A DNA stretch of 64,000 nt from Nothopassalora personata (lineage: Eukaryota; Ascomycota; Dothideomycetes; Mycosphaerellales; Mycosphaerellaceae). The notes under the pieces are model-generated. The model worked only from the letters and a program-made list of their open reading frames with translations. It had not been told where the DNA came from and searched no databases. The stretch spans positions 558,001 through 622,000 of the forward strand of contig CM066292.1 of the NCBI GenBank assembly GCA_033816765.1, read 5' to 3'. Made by a program: the position numbers and the translations under genes. Positions 23,208-35,787 of the stretch are shown in pieces; the stretch's first letter is position 1, and each line of letters opens with the position of its first letter.

Positions 23208-25090
23208 GGCTTAAAGGGAGATTTCTTTCCTTCTATAAGATTAATTATATACTTAACTCCTTTAGGCATCTTACGCTCCGCCTACTTATTAGGTACGTAT
23301 AAATTTTAGAAGTCTATAAATTCTTTAGGCTACGAGGGGCCCTCTCCTTCGGATACTACTATAGTAATAACCCAAACACTTATCGTATAAACCTACTTTA
23401 AGCTCTTGAGATCCTTAAGGAACTCGCGTGCGTTACGCTACTAAGTTGTAGGCGTCTCTACATCGTAGTACTACTAGTTATCCTTATCGGCCTTTACTAT
23501 CCGATTACGATACCGCTAGGGCCTACCTAAAATTACTAACGGCCTACCTATAGGCGCTATATAGTAGATAGCGTTACTTACGCGCTCTACTCCTATATTG
23601 TTAGTAAGTCGTACGTAAGTTATATAGGCGCCGTAGTAATATCCTTAGTCCTACGCGTATAGCTCTAAACTTAGGAGCTTTATACTACTAATAGGTTATA
23701 TCTAGTACCGAAACATATACTTATATAATACTAAGCTTAGATCTACGCCGTTATCTAGGAGAAACGTAGCCTTATAAAAGCCTTTATACGTCTTAACTAC
23801 GCTTCGTAAGTAACGCGCTAGACTCGTATTAACTTACCTTAAGGGATTAATATAGGAACCTAGACTTAGAAGTAACCCTTACCTAGTTCTCTACCTTTTC
23901 CCTATTTACCCTTCTTAGTTAGAGCCTCTATAGTCTCTAGCCTACGGTCCGGACCGCTTACGCGTTACGGTCTTTCTATAGGTGTCTACTTTAGTACTCC
24001 GTCCTAATATAACCCTTCTTACTATAGCCGTAGTATTCTACCTTTAACTTCTAGCTAGTCCTAGATAAGGTACCGGCGTCTCCCTACTAACTCGTATCCG
24101 AGGCGCTCGATACTTAACTTAACTTCTACTACTTTAGGCAATTACCCCGTTTATATCTACTCTTAGCTTTATACTTATAATAGGTATAATACCCGTAGTT
24201 ATATCCTCTGCTACTACTTTAGCGCTTAGTATTCTCAATATACGAGACTAGGACTACTAGCTCTTCCCTAGTAGTAGTAGAGGTATTATAGTACCTAACG
24301 ATAGCGGACCGTAAGCGAGACGTAAGCTTTACTAGTAGGTACTATATATACTACACTTATAAGTAATTACCTAACTAGTCCTCTATAACATCTAACTTAG
24401 TTACGAATTAACGTACTATCTAGTTATCCTTCTATTTTACTACCTCGTACTCTAATATAACGTTAAGTACTCGGTTTATAGGATTACCGTATACGTTTCG
24501 ATAGAACTCCTTAAAGTCCTAGTATATATACCCTATAAGGTTAAAGACGCTATAATTAGCGTACTATTGCTTACTTACCTCTCCGCTAAGGTATATAACC
24601 CTATATAGGACCTTTAACTCGTCTGTTATATATATAGTACCTAAGAGGGTAAAGATAAGTAAGAGCTCCCTAAGGAATACCCTTACTTTCTTTATTAAGT
24701 CCCTCTTAAAAAGCGTCGGCTCTTTTAGGCGTAGTCGAATTATATATACTACGGCCGCGTCTCGTACTATACTATTATCGTTAGTAGCTATAGAGATAGA
24801 GGCGGGGGGTATAGTAGGGAAGTAATCTTCTCTAGACGGTCCTCCTATAGGCTCCGGAGGCAGGACGCTTATAGCGTATAAGATCGCTAACCGCTCAATC
24901 TCCTGCTATATCTCCTACTCTTTAATACTAGCCCTTAAGACTTTTCTTCTCGTAACTAAGGCCACGTAACGTACCTACTACTATACTCTAGAGCTTAGGA
25001 GAGGTGTAGGTAACTCGCCGTCGCGCGCGTCATAATCGGGCTCTATAGCGTATATAGATTATAATAAAGGGAAGATTTAGAACTATAAGG
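23208..25090 (-). pseudogene. Gypsy B gag/protease region and start of RT
   Basis: Next to copia 2 the minus strand reads 'PKEFIDF', 'MPKGVKYIINLIEGKKSPFK', the stretch that precedes the RT palm in Ty3/gypsy Pol. It joins 18065 in frame across the ATAGC duplication. Further right, to 25090, lies the expected place for protease and Gag. I could not read these domains because RIP has destroyed the frame. Confidence 0.75.
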
Positions 25091-25094
25091 ACTA

Positions 25095-25283
25095 TAAGGG
25101 GATATTATAATATATAGTATGCCTACGATCTTCTAATTGTAGATAAACTAAATCTTACCTTCTTCTATAGATACTATACGCGTTACTTAATATACGTATA
25201 CGCGTTACGTGTAGCTTACTAAGCCGGGCCTAGGCGTATATTATATATAAGGTTTAGCTATAGGCTACCTTTATACTATATCT
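25095..25283 (-). repeat. Gypsy B 5' LTR (approximate)
   Basis: Matches 6570-6765 in order and orientation (see that entry). It lies upstream of Gag in the minus-strand direction. Confidence 0.65.
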
Positions 25284-25469
25284 ATATTTCTTCTAAATAG
25301 TACTTTTAAGGAACTTCTTATATTTCTACTAGTAATTCTTAGGGATTAAGAATAACTATAGAAGCGTAACCTCTACTAAGTTGGGATTTACTATATTACT
25401 TAGGTTCTTATAATTACTTATTATAGTAGAGTTAGAATAGCCGAGATTATAAAGTAATTGGATTATATT

Positions 25470-26244
25470 ATTAATTAATTTATTAATTAATTGTTCTTCT
25501 ATTACCGTACTATATAAGTTAAAGATTATATAATACGGGTTATAGCCTATAAGTAAATTAGAAATAGAGAGAGAAAAGTCCCGTTACGCCCGGACGTAAA
25601 AACTCTTTAAAAGATTATAAGTAAAGCTTAGTATATTAGGTAGAGGGCGACTATTTTACTATAGTAGCGCGTTAGGTATACAATAGTCGTGTCTTATATC
25701 CTATATTACGGGTCATTACCTTACCCTAAGTATTAGATAAGTTTTACGTTATATCTTAAAAATAAAGAGATTTTAAAAATGCCGCGCTAGCTATACTAAT
25801 TATACGTACCGAGCGAGTAAAAATTCCTTAAAAGGGAGGACTATCTCTCTTAGCTCTAGTAGTAGTATACGTAGTTTATATTACCTCTCCTAGTTCTAGC
25901 CTAGCTATAGTAGTATACGTAGTTTATAAATACCTCTCTTAGTTCTAGCCTAGTAGTATACGTAGTTTATAGCCCCTCCTTTATATAGGATTCTCTCCTC
26001 TTGGTCGTTTAAGAATATAGGTAGTTAGGTCTTTGTTTCTTCTCTTCCTCCTATAAGGTAACTTACTTATTATTTTATTTCGTTTCGTTTTACGCGTCGT
26101 ACGTACGTCTAAACGTACGTACGTATAACGCGTTTAAAGAGGGTATCTTAAGGGGAAGGAAAGTAGAGACTTAGTTTCCCTTTATTATAATAAAGGTACT
26201 TACGTCGTCTACTACGTAAAGACGCTCTACTCTCTATAGATAAC
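25470..26244 (-). mobile_element. SINE-like element, RIPped copy
   Basis: Aligns with the whole 11803-12563 copy after RIP changes, from the taat-rich tail at 25470-25500 to 'cgctctactctctatagataac' at about 26244. It carries three internal repeat units ('cttagttctagcc...agtatacgtagtttat') instead of two. A target duplication could not be defined. Confidence 0.75.
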
Positions 26245-27895
26245 TATTATAGCGTCGAGGCCGGCCTATTCCGTCCGATAGAAACTCTAATAACGTTTTA
26301 ATAGATTATACTACTACTAAAGGATAATAGAAGGTTATTCTAAACTATAAAGTACAATAAGTTCTAAATATAGGTCTACTATACCGTGAATACTCTACTA
26401 GGGCTAACTAGTACTAATACTAGGGCGAGTCTCTACGTATTACTTAGTGAAGTAAATTAATCTAAACATTATATATCTAGGTTCTAAGCTATAGAAGATT
26501 AAGTTAGGCGGAGGGGGCTACGTAGCGGTTCCGTTATAGTAGGACTATCCAATTGAAACATTTAGGATATAGCAAGGTTCCCGCCTTTCCTAGAAATAGT
26601 ATACGGTAATCTAATACCTCTAGTTAGGGAAGGGTCGTTTATTACCTAGTAGTTTAGACTAAGTAAGCTTATAGTAAATTAGGTCTATATATAGTAGTAA
26701 TCTAAATTCCTTTAAGTAGTAGTTAAAGGTAATTCTAGAACTAAGTACCGCCTAGAGTAATAATATAATACCTTATACTATAAAAGGCAAACGGTTAAAG
26801 ATACTAGATACCTAATAGGTAAGTTAGTAAAATCCTTTATTATATAACGTTCATTTATTCTTTACGACCTAGTCTAGATCCCTAAAGACGTAATATAGTA
26901 ACCTATTAGGATTATAGATAGCCTCGGTAGCCTACTTACCCTTTCCCGCTATAGTAACTAGATACAGTTCTTTACCAAAGAGTCTATAGAGATACCTAAA
27001 AGAGAATTGTATTAATTATTCTATTAACTAATTATATATATTATACGGGAGGTCGTCTTCAAGTATAAAGTAAATGTTATTATTAAACTGCCGGAGGATA
27101 AGATAGTAAACTATTGCTAGAGTGCGCTTATATACCACTTTATACGCCTACTTCTATAAAACTTCTCCGTAGATATAGAAAGCCTAGGAAAGGTCGGTAT
27201 AGTTAGCGACATTTATATATATTTAGATAAATCAGGAGAGAAGTTTAGTATAGTTATAGATAACTATCGATTATTATCGTACTAGAAATACATAGGTAAC
27301 CTAGTCGTAAATACCTATAGTCTAGTAGAAGTTAAACTTAGTAATTATAAACAAGAGGCCCGTACTAATCTAAATTAGCCTAGTATTAGCGTTAACCTTC
27401 TTATAGAGCTATAACTTCCGCTATAAGGAATTGTTTACGGGTTATACAAATACTCTTAGCTACTTAACTATTATAATAATAAGACGGGCCTACTCTCGAG
27501 AAGGATCACTACTAACTATAAGCCTAATCTACTTAATCTAAGTATACTAGAAGTTTAGAATAAACTACTAAGACTTATAGAGCTCTCTTATCTATATTAA
27601 ATAGAGGGGAGTTAAGTTAGATATCTAGCTTATATTAGTTTAACACTTATACTATAGATTGTTCTCTTAGGAGGCGTATAGATCGTCTATAGTAAACTCT
27701 ATAGTTATATAGCCCTTAAACCGCGCTAGAGTAGCGTCCTCTACCGCAGGGAAGATCTTTATACGCATTATTACCGGACTCCTTAAAGCTCATAATAATA
27801 GTATCGTAGTCTACTATAGTACTACGAAATATACTAATTTATTCGTAATTCTCTTTACTCGTAGCTAGTAGTAGGAGATACTTAATAGTATAGGT
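26245..27895. other. RIPped DNA, nothing recognised
   Basis: About 1.65 kb between two SINE-like copies. TpA-rich, stops in all frames, no domain motif found on either strand. Confidence 0.6.
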
Positions 27896-27908
27896 AGATC
27901 TTATTATA

Positions 27909-28630
27909 TTAATTAGTTATTCTATTAACGTGCTATATAAGTCCAAGACTATATAATACGGGTTATAGCCTACGACTAATTGAAAAATGGAAAGAGAAAA
28001 GCCCCGTTGTAACCGGACGTAAAAACTCTTTAAAGGGTTATAAGTAAAGCTCGGTATTTGAGATAATAGTTCAATGTATTACTATAGTAGCCCGCCGCGT
28101 ACCTAGTAGCCGTATCTTATATCTTATATTACGGTTATTACCTTACCCTAGGTATTAGATAAGTTTTACGTTAAAGAAATTTTTAAAGTACTACGCTAGC
28201 TATACCTATCGTACGTACTAAACGAGTAAAAATTCTCTTAAAAGGAAGGGCTACCTCTCAGTTCTAGCTATTAGTGGTATATTTGGTTTATATTACCTCT
28301 CTTAGTTCTAGCCTAGCCCTAGTAGTATACGTAGTTTATAAATAGCTCTCGTAGTTCTAGCCTAGTAGTATATGAAGTTTATAGCTCCTCCTCTATATAG
28401 GATCTGCTCCTCTTAGTTATACTAGGATATAGTTAGTCGGTTCTTCTTATTTCTTCTTCCTTCTTTAAGGTAACTTGCTTAGTGTCTTATTTTACGCGTT
28501 GTACATACGTCCGTTACGTATTAAGAGGGTATCTTAAGAGGGAGGGAAGGAGGGAGAGACTTAGTTTCCCTTTATTATAATAAAGGTACTTACGTTATCC
28601 GCTACGTAGAGGCGCTCTTTATAGATAATA
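27909..28630 (-). mobile_element. SINE-like element, RIPped copy with 13-bp TSD
   Basis: 722 bp, co-oriented with the 25470 copy. Flanks agatcttattata (27896-27908) and agattttattata (28631-28643) match at 12 of 13 positions. It starts and ends at the same points as the unmutated copy, so the family has fixed ends and this is not a 5'-truncated LINE. Confidence 0.82.
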
Positions 28631-28643
28631 AGATTTTATTATA

Positions 28644-31098
28644 GTCTACGTAGCGCTCTACTATAGAGTACTATTATATATATACCTGCCCGGCATTACT
28701 AACGAGAGAGTCGGTTAGTAGTATTATAGTAAACTTTACTTAGTCTTGATATCTAGTAAGATTCTATATAGTTAGAACCCTTAATACTAGGGGCTTACGG
28801 CTAGTCTCAGTTATAAATAGGTTATATAGGGCCTATTTAATATAGTAATAGTAGAATAATAATATGTAGACTAGCTTAGTAGATAGATAGACTCTAGTTA
28901 CGATATTAATAATAAGACCGTTAATATAGTAGAGGTCGTAGATCTCTATATCTTTATCTCTATTAGCTATAGTATAGTAGTAAAACTACGATACTAATAC
29001 TACTCCTAATAACACTTTACTATAAAGAAAAGCTAAGAGTTTAGAAAAGTATATAGCTCTACGTCCGCTATCATAACAAGAATAATAGCTTTCTATAGAC
29101 TATAGTACGGTACAACTATATACTTAAGTATTACTCGTAAAGTACCGCCGTAGTTACCTATACGCCGAGCGTAGTTCTTAGTCTACTTAGTAGTAGTACA
29201 AAGGTATGTAGCGGTAGATATAGATAGAAAGTTAGTTACGATGCTACCTAGACCTATATATAGTAAGTAACTCTATCCTATACTAGCTTTAGCGAGAGCC
29301 CTATAATACGACTAAATAGTAGGCAGAAGGATCTAGTTAAGCTATTAATTAAGCTACTCTTTAGTTAAGTAAGTACTTAGGTTATAGATCTTTAGGACAT
29401 ATATATATAGAAGGGCGTTAGTACCTAGTATACGTATAAAGGGGATATATATAGCCTTATTAAGGTAAAGGAAGATATAGGAATCCAATTTAAGAAACCC
29501 TACTACGTCTTTTATATATTTACAATATAAGTCTAGGGATAGTTACTAGTTACTAGGTAGCTATTTAACTAAAGCTATACTCTTACGGGATTCCTTTAGT
29601 AAAGTTATCTACCTAAAGTATAAGTCCTAGTTAAATACTCGGATAGATATTAAAAAAGTGGATAGGTTATTTAATTAATAGATATAAACGGTACGTAGAT
29701 TACTAATAGTACTATGAGCCTAGTATATCCTACCCTCTATATTACGGAGTATACTTTTATATATAATTTCTATAGGAAAATACTCCCGGGTATAAGTATC
29801 TAGTAGTATAATAGGACCTCGTATATATACTTAAGGTCTAGTCTATAAGGTTAAAGATACGTATATAAGTAGTTTCCTTAGCTTTAAAGTTAAGGTTATA
29901 TGTTACAATATTATAGGTATATTAATATAGAGTATAGCCCTAGAGGTAGTACTTTGTCTAAATTACAATTATAGAGACGGTATTATGTTATTTAAGAGCG
30001 TTCTAGAAATGTATATAATAGTCCCCTAAATACTAAAGTATAGCTTCGTCCGTAATGTTATTATCTTGTCTAGAGTTTAAAGAGCACTAAGTATTAGGTC
30101 GCTTAATATACTCCTAACGTAGCTAGCTAGCATACTACTAGGCTAGAGTTAGACGAAGGCTGTTAAAAGGTATAGCTAGTTTATTAGGGGAGGTACTACG
30201 TTAGTAGTTAAGGTTAGGTGTCCTACAACGCTCGAGGGTATTAGGGTAGTACTCGAAGTTCTTAATAGAGATATCGATAAAGTATACTAAATGCTAGATG
30301 TCTTATATATCGTTATCCTTAAATGTAGTAAGAGTTAGCTCTAGGCTTGGTTACTATAGTATAAAGAGGTCCTTAGTTATTGTTACTATTAGAGCTAATA
30401 TTATTACCGTTATGTATTAGCTCGTTATCTTATTAGTACTGAGAATAATGAGTAGATTAATTAACGGTAGTTACGGGAACGTATAATCAAGAACTAAGGA
30501 GGGAAGGTAGGCTTAATATAGGTAAGTAATTAGGACTAGCCTAGTTCTAGGAATATGTTAGATTACGAGCCTACGTTAATAGTAAGGTATTTAAATTCCC
30601 TAGAGATCGTAATCTCTCTAGAGTAAGGTACCTTATTACTAGACTAAATCTAAGTACGTTCTATTATAGGAGGTTTATTGGATTAACCGTTACTTAGGTA
30701 TTTAGTATAAGCTACATTAGCTAAGAGTAAGAAAGGTCTAGCGGTTAGTTAAGAAGTAGTAGATATACTTTAGAGAGTGTTCTTAGTAGAAGTCTAATCT
30801 ATTAGAGAGTATAGTAGAGGGTATATTAGTTACTTATAACCGTTATAATTTACTTACCGCGTAGCTAATATTCCTATAATCGCTAAAGTTCTCGACGTTG
30901 TTATTACCTATATTTGCCTTAAAGTGAAGTTTAAAGAGTACCTACAGGTATATCTATAATCTCCTTAGAAGAGGACGACCTATAGTAACGTATTATAAAC
31001 GGAGGGTTATTATAAAATATAGTAGTAGTAAGTAAAGGAGAAGGGAGTATATAGCAAGTATGAATAAATTCAAATACTAACACTATTAAAAGGTAGGT
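28644..31098. other. RIPped DNA, nothing recognised
   Basis: TpA-saturated; no ORF of note and no identifiable domain. It may be one or more old transposons beyond recognition by eye. Confidence 0.6.
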
Positions 31099-31613
31099 TG
31101 TAGCGGAAGCTAGCCTTAGGATTTGTAGTATAGTCGTTATAAATAGTAGGTATAAGAGTAGTAAGTAGTAGTAAGAGTAGTAGAGCTTACTTCGTTACTT
31201 GTGCCTATCTAGAGGGCTAATCCTACTCTTATTTATATTTAATTATAGACTCCTAGAAGCTTCTATACTGTGTAATCTATTACGAAGGCGTAGATATTCT
31301 TAGAAGTGGATTTATAAGAAGTTATAACAAATTCTATTTGATTCTATAACTCAACATCTAGACTACCTAGAGCGTTCTAGATTTTAACATAGTTAAAAAC
31401 TAACACGTTCTAACAATGTTACGAGCCGCTAGTCCGGCCCTAGCCTATTATAGCTACAGTCGAGTTATTTATAGCGTTATAAACGAAAGTTCTAGTATTC
31501 TACTATCTTAGGATCGTAACTAAGATAGTAACTACTAAGAATAGTAGTTTATATTTACTCTATAGCTAAGAGCACTTTACTAAGTAGCTATGTAAAGCTT
31601 ATAAACTAATACA
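31099..31613 (+). repeat. Repeat R copy 1 (solo-LTR-like)
   Basis: About 515 bp starting tgtagcggaagctagcc and ending aaactaataca. The TG...CA ends suggest an LTR. Related copies: 33905-34490, 37809-38335, an inverted one at 38595-39098 and a partial one at 39255-39505. All carry RIP mutations. Confidence 0.7.
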
Positions 31614-32589
31614 CCCCCGTAAGTTTTATAAAGGTACTGCTTATTAAGGCAAAAGTGCTTATAAAGAGGGATTATACGGTAAAGAGTATACTCTTTTCTA
31701 AAATAGATAAATAGCCTATATTCAATACTTATATATAAAGTATAGTACGCTATAAGGTATAGGTACGCGCAATTTTAGAGAGCCTATAGGGTAAACTACC
31801 CCCCTAGTTAGATATATATATAATCCTTGAGCTAGGTAAAAGACCTCTTTTAACTATAGTAAAGCTCCGCTATAGTTACCTCTTATAGGTAAAAAGTTGT
31901 TCCTAAATATTTTAGGATTAAGGTACTTTCTACAGGGAATTCCTACCGTTTAGGTAACGTTACGCCTATAACTAATACCTTTTAGTGTTCCTAGCCCTAT
32001 AGGGTAGGTACCTACTTAGTATTATAAGATTATATACCGAAAAGTTAGTATATATCTAATTACTACTTTTATAAAGTAGTATATTTCAAACGGCCTATTA
32101 CGGGAAATATAACAACTCTATACCCTAATAAACTTAGAAACTTTTTAGGTATACTTAAGTAAAAGTCGCCTAAAATTTAGTTCATAGTTATAGGGTTAGC
32201 CGTTATGATATAATCGAATAATCTAAATTTAATAAATTTAATTTTCTCTAAAGCCGTCCCTCTAAAGAAATATAATCAAAGTACTAACTAATAAACATTA
32301 CCCCTAAATACATTCTAGGATTAAGGTCTATATATACCTCTATAACTAAGGGCGTTTTACGCTAATCAACGCCTTATAGAATACTTTACCTCATTAAAAA
32401 ACCTTTAATAAAGGAAAAAGAGTAGGAAGCTTTACATTAGCTAGCCTTATTAAAACCCCAACTTAGGGATTTTAGCCTAAGTAGGATAAAAAGAGTACTA
32501 GCCTAGAACTAGCTATTAGAAATTAAATTCCGTAGTCTCTTAAAATTTAGCAAATCTAGAGCTTTAGTTAAGATATCCGCTATTACTTA
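31614..32589. other. RIPped DNA before copia C, no gene seen
   Basis: Should contain the 3' end and LTR of the minus-strand copia C, but I could not find the matching second LTR. Confidence 0.5.
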
Positions 32590-33904
32590 TTTTATAGGAA
32601 TATACTCTAGACTTACAACTTTATCTTATACGTATCCTTGGACTGAGTAATATTTTATATTAATATGCTTAGTCTTAGCGTAGTACTGAGGATTATTAGC
32701 GAGTTCTATTACGGATTTAGAATCTATAAAGATAGAATTAGGGCCCGTCTCTATTCCTATTTTAAGGTATAGATCTCTAAGAAAGAGAAACTCTTTTATA
32801 GTCTCTTTTAGCGCTATATACTTAGCTTTGTAACTTAATAGCACGACCAATTTTTAAGGAATACTACGCTAACTTATAGGCGCTTTAGGTCCTAAGGGAA
32901 AAATATATCCCGTAGTACTTTTTCTAGTCGTAAAATTATCTTCTAATCAGTATCGCTATAGCCTTTTAATAGGGATAGCAATTATGCTTTATAGACTAGG
33001 TTTAGCTAGTAAGCCTTAGGATTATCTGAGTATTTCTAAATTCTATTAAGGGCTTTAAAATATAAGCCATTAGAATAAGAACCAAAATCAGCTACCTACT
33101 CTACGGCGTAGCTAATATCTAGCCTAGTTTTAATAGCTAGATATATTAAGGACCCTACTTTAGCTTAAAATAGCTAAGTATCTTCTAAACTAGCTTGTTC
33201 CGTATTTTTCTCTAGACGGAGGCCTTTTTCTATAGGGCTACTAACCGGATTTAGGCCTCTCTTATTGAATCTAGTAAGGATCTTATCTAAATACCCTTTT
33301 TAAGATAAGGTAATAGACTTATTTTTACGGTTATAAGTAACCTTAATCCCTAGATAATAATTAACGTCGCCTAGATTGCTTAATTGAAGCAACTTAGAGA
33401 GGTTATCCTTAAGTTCCCTTATTAGTCCTAAATTAGAACTAAATATAAGGATATTGTCTACGTAGTATATTATTATAATGCCTATATTAGCGTTTTTAAA
33501 CGCCGTCTTATCTTTACTAAAAGCAATAAAGCCTAGCTTTTATAATATAGACTTAAGGTATGAATACTATTATCTAGAGGCTTGTTTTAAGCCGTATAGT
33601 ATCGTATTTAAATAATAAACTCTTGGAGTATTATCCTTAAAACCTAAAGGCTACTCTACGTATAATTCTTTATCTATAGGGCTATTAGGGAACGCTAATT
33701 TAACGTCCTATTATTATATTTCGTAGTTATTAAAAGTCGTATAATAGAATAAAGAACGCTAAGTTTTAGGACGATAAGTAGTACTAAAAGTCTATCGTAA
33801 TTAACTCCAAATATTTATTTAAAGCCTTTCATAACCTACGAACTCTTATATTTTATAATATTACCTCTAGCGTTAGTTTTAGTCCTATATACCTATTAGA
33901 AGGT

Positions 33905-34490
33905 AGGTATAGAGCGGAAGTTAGCCCTAGGATAGTCGTAGTAAATGGTAGGTATAAGAGGTAGAAGAGTAGTAGGTAAGTAAATAGTAGGTATCAGAGG
34001 TATAAGAGTAGTAGGTATAGTAGTAAGAGTAGTAGAACTTGCTTCGTTGCTTATACCTATCTAGAGCGCTAATTCTACTCTTGTTTATATTTAATTATAG
34101 ACTTCTAGAACCTTCTATGCCACGTAATTTATTACGTAGGCATACGTAGATAAACGTAGGCATAGATATTCTTAGTAGTGGATTTGTAAGAAGTTATAGC
34201 TAGGGCACTCTATTTAATTCTATAACTCGACTTCTAGACCGCGTAGAGCGTTCTAGATTTCAACATACTTAGAAACTAGTACGTTCCAACTATGTTAGGA
34301 GCCACTAGTCCGGCCCTAGCCTATTACGGCTATAGTCGAGTTATTTATAGCGTTATAAGTGAAAGTTCTAGCATTCTACTATCTTAGGATTGTAATTAAG
34401 ATAGTAACTACTAAGAATAGTAGTCTTTATCCACTTTATAGCTAAGAGCATTTCGCTAAGTAGCTATTTAAAGCTTATAAACTAATAATA
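33905..34490 (+). repeat. Repeat R copy 2, inside copia C
   Basis: Longest copy (about 585 bp), with extra 'gtaggtataagag' units near its start. It interrupts the copia C RT/integrase region, so R was mobile after copia C inserted. Confidence 0.7.
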
Positions 34491-35640
34491 CCTACCATTC
34501 TTTAAGGGCTACGCAATCTTTAGGTAGATTAACTACTCGCTAAGTTTTAAGCTTCTTTAAGTTGTTAATTTTAGATTCTATTAACTCTAGCTATTTATTT
34601 TAATCAGGACTAATTATTGCGTCTTTATAGATAATATAATCAGCGATTTTTAGCTAGCTATAGTTAGCTAATAGCGCTAATTCGTCCTCTAATCTATCGT
34701 CTAGAAGTATTTCTAAAATAGAAGATAGATTACGTAAAGTTATAATTTTTTTACTATTACGATCGTTATTTAAGACTCTAGCTCTATTATTGCGCTATTA
34801 CGATCGTAAGTATTATTTATCTCTATAGATAACGGGTCTACGTCGTCGTTACTAAGGTTTAGTATAGTAGGACAATTAATAGTGTTGCCGTTTAGAGAGT
34901 TTTCGGACGAATTTATACTAAAGTCGTAGTTATTGAGGTTTATAGTAGGATTACGAGCCTCTACGCTAGCGCTAGTATAATCTCTAGCTCTATCTAAGCG
35001 TAGTCTTTAATTTTTTAGCTTATTAGGTTTCGTAGCTACTTTATTTTATTTACTAGAAGCATTATTATCCTTACTATAATTTAATTTATTATTTACCTTA
35101 AAATTGCTAACTATAGTAGGTTCTTTAGTTTTAGAACTATCTAAATATGTTCCTTCTAAGACCTTTGTGTCTCTAGCAAAGACAATATATTATAGATTAA
35201 GGTCGAGTAATTTATAATTACCGTAGTTAGTATAACCTAATAAAATAGCCTTATTAACGCGTGACTCTAGCTTTTTAGGGCTATGATAACGGTAATATAT
35301 AATAGAACTGAAGATTCTTCTATTAATAAGGTTAGGTTTAGTCCCGTACCTTAATTCGTAGGGTGTTTTAACCCCTAAACTAGCGTATAGAGTTCTATTA
35401 TAGATATTAACCACCGCTAAAACTACTTCCCCCTATAAAGAACGAGGTAAATTAGCCTCGTATAATATAGCGCGTACTTTAGATATTATAGTACGATTAT
35501 ACCTCTCTATAATAGCGTGTTGTTTAGGATAAAGTTTATAAACTATATATATTGCTCTTATGTAATAAGTCCTTGAATTCTTTAGATAAGAATTTTAAGG
35601 TATTATTAGATTTTAAGAAAAAAGCAATTAAAAGCATATA

Positions 35641-35787
35641 GACGTCCTTGCAACGTCCCCAAGTCCACGACATACTTGCCAGCCCGAGACTGCCTGGCTT
35701 CTAACGAGCACCGCCGTACTGATATGTGTGAGTGGCCCCATAGCCAATCGCTGCTTACCGCCTAGTGAATCCCAGCAGAGTCTAGTC
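35641..35787. other. Short unmutated island in RIPped copia C
   Basis: About 147 bp with normal CpA/TpG content between fully RIPped flanks, breaking the copia C integrase frame. GTCCTT occurs at both edges (35644-35649 and 35785-35790) and could be a 6-bp target duplication. No ORF, tRNA fold or known motif was recognised. RIP generally spares very short duplications, so a small non-autonomous insertion is plausible. Confidence 0.6.

Noticed and set aside
35641..35787. 5S rRNA or tRNA gene in the short island
   Set aside because: I could not fit the sequence to a 5S or cloverleaf pattern.
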